A DNA stretch of 64,000 bases from Avimicrobium caecorum (GTDB taxonomy: Bacteria; Bacillota; Clostridia; Oscillospirales; Ruminococcaceae), in the NCBI GenBank assembly GCA_904394705.1, contig CAJFNJ010000039.1, positions 51,520 to 115,519 on the forward strand, written 5' to 3'. How positions within the stretch are numbered: the stretch's first letter is position 1; each line of letters begins with the position of its first letter. Positions 17,278 through 25,413 of the stretch are shown here, in pieces. The translations under genes and the position numbers were made by a program. The notes under the pieces were generated by a model. It had not been told where the DNA came from. It saw nothing but the letters and a program-made list of their open reading frames with translations, and searched no databases.

Positions 17278-18471
17278 TTACAGAGAATGGGTGAGCCGGC
17301 CCAGGATCTCCATACCCCGGAGAATGGCCTCATCCGAAGGGGTGGAGTAGTTGAGCCGGAAACTGCGGCTGATGGTTTCCGGGTCGGTCATGAATCCGGC
17401 TCCGGGCACAACCAGCACACCGGCTTCGGCGGCGGACGCGGCAAACGGCTGGGAATCACAGCTCTCAGGCAGGGTACACCAAACAAACAGGCCGCCGTCC
17501 GGCTCGGTGCGGGTCACACGGCTGTCAAAGCAGCGGTCGAATGCATCGAGCATCAGCGTACTCTTGCGGCGATATACTGCGGCCAGGCCGGCAAGGTGCG
17601 CATCCATATCCTGTTCGGTGAGGAACCGGTAACAGATCTTCTGCGCCAGGATATTGGAATGGACATCACAGGCGCTTTTCAGGGTAGTATACTGTGCGAT
17701 GAGATCCCGGTGGGCAAGGACATAACCTGTGCGCACTCCCGGAGCCAGGATCTTGGAAAAACTGCCCATGTAGATCACATGACCGGTTTCGTCCAGACTC
17801 TTGATGGGCGGCAGGGCTTCCCCACGGAAGCGGAGATCGCCATAGGGGTTGTCCTCCAGGATCAGAATGTCATACTGCACTGCCAGTTCATAGACCCGGC
17901 GGCGCTTTTCCATCGACATGGTGATGCCGGTGGGATTCTGGAAGTTGGGAATGGTGTAGAGGAAACGGATGGGACCGCCTTCCCGCAGAGCAGCTTCCAG
18001 TGCGTCCACATCAATGCCGTCCTCCTGCATGGGTACACCCCGGAGCCGGGCTCCCGCAGCACGGAAAGCATCCAGACAGCCCAGGAAGGTGGGCTCCTCA
18101 CAGAGGACGATGTCGCCGGGATCGCAGAGAATCCGGGCAGTGAGATCGCCGCCCTGCTGAGCGCCGGAGACGATGACACAGTCATCAAACTCCCTGCCGC
18201 AGCCATAGCGGGACCGCATCCAGTCGGTCACAGCCCGGCGCAGGGACGGATCGCCCTGGGGGACACTGTACTGGAGCGCCTCCAGAGGCTCCTCCTCCAG
18301 AATCCGGCGGGTGATGTCCTGTACCGCGGCGATGGGATAGGCCTCGGGTGCGGGATTGCCTGCCGCCAGCGAAATGATAGCGGGATCAGCACCCATGTCC
18401 AGGATTTTATTGGCGGCGGTGGGCCGCAGCGATCCGGCATGGGCGGAACGATGGAACTGCATTTTCCTCAA
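17278..18471 (-). CDS. PLP-dependent aminotransferase, class I/II fold
   Basis: A 397-aa fold-type I aminotransferase. The PLP lysine is in GSFSKILAPGVRTGY (about residue 238), with the DNPYGDLRF loop that binds the cofactor ring and a substrate-arginine region near SFRLNYSTPS. The N-terminal SLAAGNPAPEAYP and YSVPQGDPSLRRAV place it in the LysN/alpha-aminoadipate-aromatic aminotransferase group, whose relatives are also the C-terminal half of MocR regulators; this one has no DNA-binding domain. Substrate cannot be read from sequence; the trpS neighbour hints at aromatic amino acids only weakly. AAAGGAG precedes the ATG. Confidence 0.88.
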   Translation of the reverse strand: MRKMQFHRSAHAGSLRPTAANKILDMGADPAIISLAAGNPAPEAYPIAAVQDITRRILEEEPLEALQYSVPQGDPSLRRAVTDWMRSRYGCGREFDDCVIVSGAQQGGDLTARILCDPGDIVLCEEPTFLGCLDAFRAAGARLRGVPMQEDGIDVDALEAALREGGPIRFLYTIPNFQNPTGITMSMEKRRRVYELAVQYDILILEDNPYGDLRFRGEALPPIKSLDETGHVIYMGSFSKILAPGVRTGYVLAHRDLIAQYTTLKSACDVHSNILAQKICYRFLTEQDMDAHLAGLAAVYRRKSTLMLDAFDRCFDSRVTRTEPDGGLFVWCTLPESCDSQPFAASAAEAGVLVVPGAGFMTDPETISRSFRLNYSTPSDEAILRGMEILGRLTHSL

Positions 18472-18509
18472 CTCCTTTTGGCGGAAATCCGCCGGAAAAT
18501 ACTGTTTCT

Positions 18510-18518
18510 ATTGTAGCA
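18510..18518 (-). promoter_or_regulatory. Extended -10 promoter for aminotransferase-trpS
   Basis: On the minus strand TGCTACAAT is an extended -10, about 40 bases before the aminotransferase ATG; the -35 is poor. A small inverted repeat GGCGG-AAAT-CCGCC follows in the leader. Confidence 0.5.
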
Positions 18519-18571
18519 CAAACCCGGGTGGAAGAAAAGTAGAAACCGCTTTAGCGGGGCAACTTTCAAAA

Positions 18572-18636
18572 ATGTAAAAAGTATTTGACATTTCCCCTTT
18601 GGTGTGATACAGTAAAGATGTAAAAAGTATTTGACA
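18572..18636 (+). promoter_or_regulatory. Promoter flanked by twin 19-bp direct repeats (putative autoregulator operators)
   Basis: ATGTAAAAAGTATTTGACA occurs twice, at 18572-18590 and 18618-18636, 46 bases apart. The last six bases of copy 1 (18585-18590) form a perfect -35 TTGACA, spaced 17 bases from TACAGT (18608-18613). Copy 2 lies just after the expected start site. A protein bound to both would cover the -35 and block clearance. The small HTH protein two genes downstream is the natural candidate repressor (inference). Confidence 0.7.
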
Positions 18637-18656
18637 CTTTGAAGGAGGAATGAAGA

Positions 18657-18977
18657 ATGAATACAGCACAGGCAATGCCCTGGTGGGGCTGGCTTTTCTT
18701 TGCGGGATTCTTTCTGCTGCTGGGGCTGACCGGGGTGATGTTTGTTTCCATCCTGCGCCAGGGCGATGAGCGCCGCAGGCTGATCCTGCTCCATGCCGGG
18801 AGCACCAGTTTTTCCGCCTTTGTGGGAATGCTGCTGCTGGAGATCATTCTGGGTGTGGCGGGAAGCATCACCCAGGGCATTCCCATGGGGGAGAAGAATC
18901 CGCTGGCGCTGCTGATGACAGCGGCGCTGGTCTACTGTGTTTCCCTCTGCTACTATAAAAGACGGTACGGTGACTGA
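18657..18977 (+). CDS. Small three-helix membrane protein, partner of an HTH regulator
   Basis: A 106-aa protein with three hydrophobic segments (about 9-33, 48-68, 80-101), a charged loop RQGDERRRL after the first and a basic end YYKRRYGD. AAGGAGG precedes the ATG by about eight bases. Small integral membrane proteins of this shape commonly sit directly before a YozG-type Cro/CI regulator in Firmicutes, and this pair has that layout with two bases between genes. I do not recognise a family with known biochemical function. Confidence 0.8.
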   Translation: MNTAQAMPWWGWLFFAGFFLLLGLTGVMFVSILRQGDERRRLILLHAGSTSFSAFVGMLLLEIILGVAGSITQGIPMGEKNPLALLMTAALVYCVSLCYYKRRYGD

Positions 18978-18979
18978 CT

Positions 18980-19186
18980 ATGAAGAACCAGATCCGGGAT
19001 CTGCGGCGGGAACAGGGGCTTTCCCAGGAGGAACTGGCCCGGCGCTGCGGCGTATCCCGCCAGACCATCAACGCCATCGAGAACAACAAGTATGACCCCA
19101 CTCTGGCACTGGCGTTCCATCTGGCTGCGGAGCTGGGGGTGCGGGTGGACGAACTGTTCACGCCCGACAGCTCTGCCCAGGCATAA
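18980..19186 (+). CDS. Cro/CI-type HTH transcriptional regulator (YozG-like)
   Basis: A 68-aa single-domain regulator made almost wholly of an HTH_3 fold: LRREQGLSQEELARRCGV is helices 1-2 and SRQTINAIENNKYDP the recognition helix and turn. The ending LGVRVDELF is typical of this compact group. It starts two bases after the membrane protein gene and the pair has its own terminator. It probably binds the twin repeats in front of the operon and represses its own synthesis (inference). Confidence 0.9.
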   Translation: MKNQIRDLRREQGLSQEELARRCGVSRQTINAIENNKYDPTLALAFHLAAELGVRVDELFTPDSSAQA

Positions 19187-19187
19187 C

Positions 19188-19217
19188 AAAAAGGCTGGAA
19201 GAAATTCCAGCCTTTTT
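19188..19217. terminator. Bidirectional terminator between the HTH gene and gltX
   Basis: AAAAAGGCTGGAA / TTCCAGCCTTTTT with a GAAA loop. Symmetric A- and T-runs let it serve both convergent transcripts. Confidence 0.88.
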
Positions 19218-19230
19218 CTTATGGGTTGAT

Positions 19231-20688
19231 TCAGCGGTTTTCCAGCTTTTCGATGCCCTTCTTGAGGCGCTTCAGGCTCTCCTCCTTGCCGAGGATCGCA
19301 GCAATTTCCACGCCGCCGGGGGTAAACTGCTTGCCGCTCAGGGCAATGCGCAGCGGCCACAGCAGATAGCCGTTCTTGACGCCCAGCTTGGCAATCAGGT
19401 CGAACATGGCAGTGTGAACAGCCTCGTCCGAGAAGTCGTCCATGGCCTCCATCACCGGCAGGATCTGACGCAGGATCTCCAGCGAGGTCTCCTCGTTGGT
19501 CTTCATCTTCTTGCTCACATAGAGGTCGGTGGAGTAGTCGGGCAGCTCGTCAATGAAGTCCAGCTGCTCGGGAATATCGCCCAGAACTTCGCAGCGGGGC
19601 TGCAGCAGGGAAGCGATGAGCTTGGTGTCCACATCTTCCCGCTTTACACCCTTGCGAATCCACGGCAGAGCCATATCATGGAACTGCTCGGGGGTCAGGG
19701 CACGGATATACTCGCCGTTGAGGAAGCGCAGCTTGACGGTATCGAAGATCGCCGGGGACTTGGAAATGCCATGGATATCAAAGGCCTCGATCATCTCCGG
19801 GAGAGAGAAGACTTCCTTTTCACCCTTGGGGCTCCAGCCCAGCAGCAGAATGTAGTTGAGGATGGCTTCCTTGAGGTAGCCCTGAGCCACCAGATCCTGA
19901 TAGGAGGCGTCACCGTTGCGCTTGGAGAGCTTGTGGGTGGCGTCCTTCATAACCGGCGGGCAGTGCATATAGATCGGGATCTCCCAGCCGAAAGCCTCAT
20001 AGAGCAGGTTGTACTTGGGGGCGGAGGAGAGATACTCACTGCCGCGGATTACATGGGTGATGCCCATGAGATGGTCGTCCACAACGTTGGCAAAGTTATA
20101 GGTGGGGAAGCCGTCAGCCTTCAGCAGGACCTGATCGTCCAGGGTGCTGTTTTCCACTGTGATGGAGCCATAGACTACATCATCAAAGGTGGTAGTGCCT
20201 TCCAGCGGCACCTTCTGACGGATTACATAGGGTTCGCCGGCATCCAGCTTGGCCTGAACCTCCTCGGGGGTGAGGTTGCGGCAGTGGCGGTCATACTGGG
20301 GAGCAATGCCCGAAGCCTTCTGCAGTTCCCGGACCTCCTCCAGACGCTCCTTGTCGCAGAAGCAGTAGTAAGCGGCGCCCAGCTCTACCAGCTTGAGGGC
20401 ATATTCCTTATAGATGCCTATGCGCTCGCTCTGTACATAGGGGCCTACCGGGCCGCCGATATCCGGACCCTCGTCCCACAGCAGGCCGGTGTCCCGCATG
20501 GTGTTGTAGATAATATCCACGGCGCCTTCCACCTGACGCTCCTGGTCAGTATCCTCGATCCGCAGGATCATTTTACCGCCCATGCTCTTGGCAGTAAGAT
20601 AGGCATACAGGGCTGTCCGCAGGTTACCGACATGCATATAGCCGGTCGGACTGGGGGCAAATCGGGTGCGTACATGGTCAAATTTCAT
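19231..20688 (-). CDS. gltX: Glutamyl-tRNA synthetase
   Basis: Class I synthetase charging tRNA-Glu. The 485-aa product begins MKFDHVRTRFAPSPTGYMHV, with the HIGH motif as GYMHVGNLRTAL, and carries the KMSKS-type loop HKLSKRNGD (about 240). I place the start at 20688, nine bases after CGGAGG on the minus strand; a longer in-frame extension to 20745 runs into the promoter and is rejected. Only one GltX is seen in the window, so whether it is discriminating cannot be judged. Confidence 0.96.
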   Translation of the reverse strand: MKFDHVRTRFAPSPTGYMHVGNLRTALYAYLTAKSMGGKMILRIEDTDQERQVEGAVDIIYNTMRDTGLLWDEGPDIGGPVGPYVQSERIGIYKEYALKLVELGAAYYCFCDKERLEEVRELQKASGIAPQYDRHCRNLTPEEVQAKLDAGEPYVIRQKVPLEGTTTFDDVVYGSITVENSTLDDQVLLKADGFPTYNFANVVDDHLMGITHVIRGSEYLSSAPKYNLLYEAFGWEIPIYMHCPPVMKDATHKLSKRNGDASYQDLVAQGYLKEAILNYILLLGWSPKGEKEVFSLPEMIEAFDIHGISKSPAIFDTVKLRFLNGEYIRALTPEQFHDMALPWIRKGVKREDVDTKLIASLLQPRCEVLGDIPEQLDFIDELPDYSTDLYVSKKMKTNEETSLEILRQILPVMEAMDDFSDEAVHTAMFDLIAKLGVKNGYLLWPLRIALSGKQFTPGGVEIAAILGKEESLKRLKKGIEKLENR

Positions 20689-20762
20689 GGTCAAAGCCTC
20701 CGTTTTGGAATGTTTATTGACAGGCGGCTTGCAGAAACCGCACAAAGAGATACTTACTAATA

Positions 20763-20791
20763 ATACTATCTCTCAGGGGTATATTTGTCAA
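20763..20791 (-). promoter_or_regulatory. Sigma-A promoter of gltX
   Basis: Minus strand: TTGACA (20786-20791), 17-base spacer, TAGTAT (20763-20768), about 75 bases before the gltX ATG. Confidence 0.8.
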
Positions 20792-20826
20792 GAAAAACCA
20801 TTCGTTTTCCCGGGGACACACCGGGT

Positions 20827-20833
20827 TTCGACA
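20827..20833 (-). promoter_or_regulatory. Candidate Spo0A box upstream of spoIIE
   Basis: TGTCGAA, the core of the Spo0A box, lies on the minus strand 139 bases before the spoIIE ATG and about 35 bases before a TATAAT at 20869-20874 that could be the spoIIE -10. Spo0A activates spoIIE in Bacillus, so the site makes sense, but a 7-mer match is weak on its own. Confidence 0.4.
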
Positions 20834-20971
20834 CCGGGTTCTGACTGCTTTCGCACTATACAAAAAGTTATAATCAGGCTGTAAAATACTATAAATGGAC
20901 AGGCCTGCCCGGATTCCGGGAAATTTTTGACCGGAAACGGACAGGTTATGCACAGAAACAGGTGAAAGCGT

Positions 20972-23296
20972 ATGCAAAACAGAACCGATTATGCCGGGCT
21001 CCCCATCCGGGACAGGCTCAGGCAGACCGCCGGACAGTACCGGCGCGCATTGGAAATGGCAGCAGCTGCCGCCGGAGGCGCTGTCTTTGCCGGAGCGCAT
21101 ATCCTGGGCGGGATTGCTCCATTCGGGGTGGCGCTGGCTGCCGCGGTGCCGGAGGGACTGTTCCTGCCGGCGCTGTTCGGGGCGCTGTTCGGATACCTCT
21201 GGTTCCCGGCGCCGGGCAGTGCCATGGAATATGCCGCCGCCATCCTGCTGCTGGGCGGGGTGCGGTGGACCCTCTCCAGCGGCAGCCTGTGGAAACGCAT
21301 TCCCCAGGCGCCGGCTGTGCTGGCTGGGGGCTGCATGCTGGTGGGAGGGGTGGCTGCGGCCTTCGCCCTGGGCGGTGACCCCTATCGTCTGCTCATGGCA
21401 GTGGCAGTGTCCATGCTGGCAGCGGGCAGCGCCTGGTTTTTTGCCCGGTCCTTTGTGATCCTCCGCAGCCGGGTGGCCTCCGCTTACCAGGAGGAGCTGG
21501 GCTGCCTCTATGTCACCTTTCTGCTCATTGCCGCCGGACTGGGTCAGGTCACCGCAGCGGGGATCTCCGCCGGACGGGTGCTGGCCTCTGCCGGAGTGCT
21601 GCTCTTTGCCTTTGCCGGGGGACCCGCTGCCGGAGCCGTGCTGGGAGTGGGCGCCGGGCTGGTGGCTCTGGCGCTGGGCAAGGACACCGCCTTCCTCATG
21701 GGCAGTTATGCCGCCGGCGGCCTGCTGGCTGGGACGGCGAACCGGTTCGGGCGCATTCCCACGGCGCTGTGCTATCTGGGGGTGACAGCACTGGTCTCGG
21801 TGACCTCGCCATCCTCCCGGATGATGCAGATCGCCCTGGCGGAAAACCTGCTGGCCTGCCTGATCGTGCTGGTGCTGCCGGGCAAGGCGGTGCGGTTTGT
21901 CCAGCCCGCCCGGGAGAATGCCGCCGGGGAGACCTCCGCCGAGCGGATGGCCCTGCGGATGCAGATGGAGCGGTTTGCCCAGGCGCTGCGGGAGATCGGC
22001 GACACCACCCGGGAGGTATCCCGGAAGCTGGGCAGCATGCACCTGTGCAGTGTGGAAGATGTGTGGCAGCAGACCATGGATACTGTCTGCCGGAAATGTC
22101 CCCGGCGGTACCGGTGCTGGCAGAGTGAATTCGACCAGACCATGGACGCTGTGAACAACTGTATGCTGATCCTGCGCCGGGACGGTCAGCTGGAGAGCGG
22201 ACAGATCCCCGAAACGCTCCGGAGTGTCTGCCGGGCGCCGGACGAGCTGGCAGCTGCCTTGACAGCGGGTTATGCCCGGTACCAGGCAGAGCTGGGCAGC
22301 CGCCGGAAGGTCAGTCAGATCCGGGGTGTGGTCACCGATCAGTTTGAGGGGCTGGCTATGCTGGTGGAGGAGCTGTCCGGACGGTGGGAGAACTTCTGCC
22401 GCCGGGATGCGAAACTTGAGGAGAAGGCCCGGAGCTGTCTGACAGCCCAGGGACTGGACCCGGGGGAGATCTGCTGCAATCTGGACCGGGAGAACCGGCT
22501 CCTGATGGAGTGTGAGATCAACCCCCTCAAACTGCCGAGGCTGGACAAGACAGCCCTGGCTCTGGAGATGGGGGAACTGCTGGGACGGGATCTGGAACTG
22601 CCCCAGGTGCGCACAGTGGGCGGACATGCCTACCTCAGCTGGCAGGAGCGGGCAGTCTATACGGTGGACTGGGGTTCCAGTCAGCTCACCGAAACGGGGT
22701 CGAGGATCACCGGGGACGCCTACCGCAGCCTGACCACCGACACCGGACGGTTTGTGCTGATTCTTTCGGACGGCATGGGCACCGGCGGCAATGCGGCGGT
22801 GGACAGCGCCATGACCTCCGATCTGCTCCGGCGGCTGCTGGAAGCGGGGGTGGGCTGTGATGCCGCCCTGAAGATCGTCAACTCGGCGCTGCTGCTCAAG
22901 AGCGGGGAGGAGACCCTTGCCACCGCCGATGTGGCGGCAGTGGATCTCTTCACCGGGCGGGCAGAGTTCTATAAGGCCGGTGCCGCTCCCACCTTCCTGG
23001 TAAAGAACGGACGGGCCGGGTATGTGCAGTCTGATTCGCTGCCGGCGGGCATTCTGGAGGGCGCCGCCTTTGAAAAGAGCAGCCTGACCCTCCGGGAGGG
23101 GGACCGATTGGTGCTGGTGTCGGACGGAGTCACAGCCACCGGAGCGGACTGGGTCAAGTCCCAGCTGGAAGCCGGGGCGGAACTCTCGGCCCAGCAGCTG
23201 GCGGAGGACCTTGCCAGGACTGCCCGGGAGCGTCAGCAGCCCGGACGGGAGGACGACATCACTGTCCTGGTGGCGGATCTGTTCCGGGCGGACTGA
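20972..23296 (+). CDS. spoIIE: Stage II sporulation protein E (SpoIIE), PP2C phosphatase
   Basis: A 774-aa membrane phosphatase that dephosphorylates SpoIIAA and so activates sigma-F in the forespore. The N-terminal third (about 25-310) is strongly hydrophobic with many membrane segments; a central regulatory region with a Cys cluster (CRKCPRRYRC, about 372-381) follows, then the PP2C domain (about 565-774) with metal ligands in LSDGMGTGG, LVSDGV and REDDITVLV. Length is close to the Bacillus protein (about 827). Together with gerW it indicates endospore capacity. ATG 20972 has only a weak upstream GGTGAAAG site. Confidence 0.93.
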   Translation: MQNRTDYAGLPIRDRLRQTAGQYRRALEMAAAAAGGAVFAGAHILGGIAPFGVALAAAVPEGLFLPALFGALFGYLWFPAPGSAMEYAAAILLLGGVRWTLSSGSLWKRIPQAPAVLAGGCMLVGGVAAAFALGGDPYRLLMAVAVSMLAAGSAWFFARSFVILRSRVASAYQEELGCLYVTFLLIAAGLGQVTAAGISAGRVLASAGVLLFAFAGGPAAGAVLGVGAGLVALALGKDTAFLMGSYAAGGLLAGTANRFGRIPTALCYLGVTALVSVTSPSSRMMQIALAENLLACLIVLVLPGKAVRFVQPARENAAGETSAERMALRMQMERFAQALREIGDTTREVSRKLGSMHLCSVEDVWQQTMDTVCRKCPRRYRCWQSEFDQTMDAVNNCMLILRRDGQLESGQIPETLRSVCRAPDELAAALTAGYARYQAELGSRRKVSQIRGVVTDQFEGLAMLVEELSGRWENFCRRDAKLEEKARSCLTAQGLDPGEICCNLDRENRLLMECEINPLKLPRLDKTALALEMGELLGRDLELPQVRTVGGHAYLSWQERAVYTVDWGSSQLTETGSRITGDAYRSLTTDTGRFVLILSDGMGTGGNAAVDSAMTSDLLRRLLEAGVGCDAALKIVNSALLLKSGEETLATADVAAVDLFTGRAEFYKAGAAPTFLVKNGRAGYVQSDSLPAGILEGAAFEKSSLTLREGDRLVLVSDGVTATGADWVKSQLEAGAELSAQQLAEDLARTARERQQPGREDDITVLVADLFRAD

Positions 23297-23320
23297 GCCG
23301 CACGCCTCTGACAATAGAAG

Positions 23321-23359
23321 AAAACACCGGGTTTTCCCTGCGGAAAGCCCGGTGTTTTT
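23321..23359. terminator. Terminator between spoIIE and the DD-carboxypeptidase gene
   Basis: AACACCGGG / CCCGGTGTT stem with a ~16-base loop, T5 on the plus strand and a shorter T-run on the minus strand. It can end both convergent genes. Confidence 0.8.
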
Positions 23360-23397
23360 ATACGCATTGTTGAATTTCTGAGGTATTATACTGAAAA

Positions 23398-24726
23398 TCA
23401 GCCCCGGCGGCGGTAATAGCGGTTCTTATTGCGGCCCCGCAGAACGGTGATGGTGATATAGGCAATGATGCTCAGAATCACAAAGACCACAATGAACTTG
23501 GCAAGGAAGCTGCGGAACAGACGCTTGAACTGGTCGATGAGGGTGGCGATCAGGCTGGCGTCCACATCTTCAGCTGCCACAGCCGGGACACTGCCGATCT
23601 CCTCACCGGCGAGCATCAGGCGGATGGTGCCCACCTGGTCGCCCTCCTTAATGGGGGCATTCACCACGGCGGGCAGATCCAGTTCCATGGTGATGGAGCT
23701 GGCTTCGATCTCATTGGGGAGCAGGTCGGTGAATACTTCGCCGCTCTTGATGAGCAGGTAATCCTTGCCGCCCCGGGCGAGCTTCAGCGGGACTTCGCCC
23801 ACACCCACATCCTTTTCGATGAGGGTCTTGTTGGAGAAGGAACTGAACGCCCAGTCATAGAGCTCAATGGTCTGCTTGAAAACCATGTTTTCCTCCAGCT
23901 TTTCGCCATTGGAATCGTACTGGGGCGCACCCATCATCACCATCAGGTAGTGATAGCCGTCCTTTTCCGCGGTGCTCACCAGACAGCGTCCGGCTTCATC
24001 GGTGGTACCGGTTTTGACGCCGGTGGCATAGGGATAATAATAGGTACTGCCGGGCGAGATCAGGAAGTTGGTGGTGTTCCAGTGCAGGGGATTGCCGTTC
24101 TGATCCTCTCCGGCATAGTAGTAGTTGGTGGAAACGATCTCCCGGAAGGTTTCATTCTCCAGGGCTGCCATGGTAATCAGATACATATCATAGGCAGTGG
24201 TGTAATGGTCGTCGTCATGCATGCCGCTGGCGTTGACAAAGTGGGTGTTGACCGCTCCGAGTTCCGCGGCCTTTTCATTCATCATCTCGGCGAAGTAGTC
24301 CAGGCTGCCGTCGCCCACATAGTCGCCGAGCATCATGGCGGCTTCATTGCCCGAGGGGAGCAACGCCGCATAGAGCAGTTCCCTGGGGGTGAAGGTCTCG
24401 CCCCGGAGAATACCTGCCAGCGAAGCGCCGGTGCCGCTCAGGGCATTCTGGATGTAGAGCTTGAGCTCGATCTGCGGTGTGTCCAGATCCGGGATATTTT
24501 CCAGTGCCAGCAGGGCGGTCATGATTTTGGTGGTGGACGCCGGATAGACCTTTTTATCGGCGTCCTTTTCATAGATCACCTTGCCGGTATCCAGATTGAT
24601 GAAGTAAACCGCTTCGGCATCCACATCGAAGCCCGGATCATAATCGGCAAAGGCTGGTGTGATGGCAGAAAGTCCGGTGATTACAACAGCCAGCAGCAGA
24701 CTGGCGACAGTTTTGAGTTTACGCAT
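23398..24726 (-). CDS. D-alanyl-D-alanine carboxypeptidase (S11) with C-terminal membrane anchor
   Basis: A 442-aa PBP5-type enzyme that trims the terminal D-Ala of peptidoglycan stem peptides. It has an N-terminal signal (about 1-27), the S11 motifs STTK (nucleophile, about 68), SGN in LLPSGNEAAM, and KTG in GVKTGTTDEAG, then a beta-rich C-terminal domain and a final membrane helix (about 405-430) followed by a basic tail RGRNKNRYYRRRG. The C-terminal helix is stronger than in the two paralogues at 28.1 and 47.4 kb. The latter two may be peripherally anchored or free. Confidence 0.93.
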   Translation of the reverse strand: MRKLKTVASLLLAVVITGLSAITPAFADYDPGFDVDAEAVYFINLDTGKVIYEKDADKKVYPASTTKIMTALLALENIPDLDTPQIELKLYIQNALSGTGASLAGILRGETFTPRELLYAALLPSGNEAAMMLGDYVGDGSLDYFAEMMNEKAAELGAVNTHFVNASGMHDDDHYTTAYDMYLITMAALENETFREIVSTNYYYAGEDQNGNPLHWNTTNFLISPGSTYYYPYATGVKTGTTDEAGRCLVSTAEKDGYHYLMVMMGAPQYDSNGEKLEENMVFKQTIELYDWAFSSFSNKTLIEKDVGVGEVPLKLARGGKDYLLIKSGEVFTDLLPNEIEASSITMELDLPAVVNAPIKEGDQVGTIRLMLAGEEIGSVPAVAAEDVDASLIATLIDQFKRLFRSFLAKFIVVFVILSIIAYITITVLRGRNKNRYYRRRG

Positions 24727-24870
24727 CCGTTTGATATTCCTTTCCCACGGCTGAATGAATATGATATAATGACCGGTATGCAGTCATAATAATGGGCCTC
24801 TGAGGTCCGGTACCTGTCCAGGACAGGGCAGATGAAAAAGATGCCCCTGTTTTACCACGAGACGAAATTT

Positions 24871-25217
24871 TCATGGTATAATAGCCGCAAAGCGGCTATT
24901 ATCTTGTTTTTATGGCCGGATGATGCGCAGGCCTTGCCTGCTCCCGTCTCAATGGCCAATTATACCATTCCGCTGTCGCTTCATGGTATAATAGCCGCAA
25001 AGCGGCTATTATCTTGTTTTTATGGTCGGACGATGCGCAGGCTTTGCCTGCTCCCGTCCCAATGACCAATTATACCATTCCGCTGCCGCTTCATGGTATA
25101 ATAGCCGCAAAGCGGCTATTATCTTGTTTTTATGGCCGGACGATGCGCAGGCTTTGCCTGCTCCCGTTCCAATGGCCAATTATACCATTCCGCTGTCGCT
25201 TCATGGTATAATAGCTG
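24871..25217. repeat. 110-bp tandem repeat array (three copies plus a stub) with covarying stems
   Basis: The unit starting TCATGGTATAATAGCCGC begins at 24871, 24981, 25091 and 25201, an exact 110-base period; the fourth copy stops after ~17 bases. Each copy has a hairpin ATAATAGCCGC-AAA-GCGGCTATTAT followed by CTTGTTTTT, a hairpin GCAGGC-(C/T)TT-GCCTGC, and a 10-bp outer pair ATGGTATAAT / ATTATACCAT that competes with the first hairpin. A stem TGGCC/GGCCA in copies 1 and 3 is TGGTC/GACCA in copy 2, a compensated pair. Another stem (GGATG/CGTCT, GGACG/CGTCC, GGACG/CGTTC) pairs in every copy. No protein fits. The flanks (24727-24870 and 25218-25413) hold no gene. Confidence 0.9.
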
Positions 25218-25413
25218 CATCGGACTGTTTCTCCCCAGGGAGGAAAACGGCAGTACAATGACCGCTGTACCGGCATATGGCATCTCCGGCGGGATTTTCA
25301 CCGGGACTGTCCCGGGCACAGGAAAACAGTCAATACAATATCATTATAGCAAACCTGCCCGGGGATTAAAAGCCGGGTAAAAATTTTTACAATTCCCCGG
25401 GAGGGATGGAGCT

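Noticed and set aside
24871..25217. CRISPR array
   Set aside because: The repeats are 110 bases in direct contact, with no spacers, and no cas genes are near.
24832..25261. Short open frames (61-82 aa) across the tandem repeats
   Set aside because: They merely read the same DNA repeat in different frames, lack ribosome sites and give no coherent protein.
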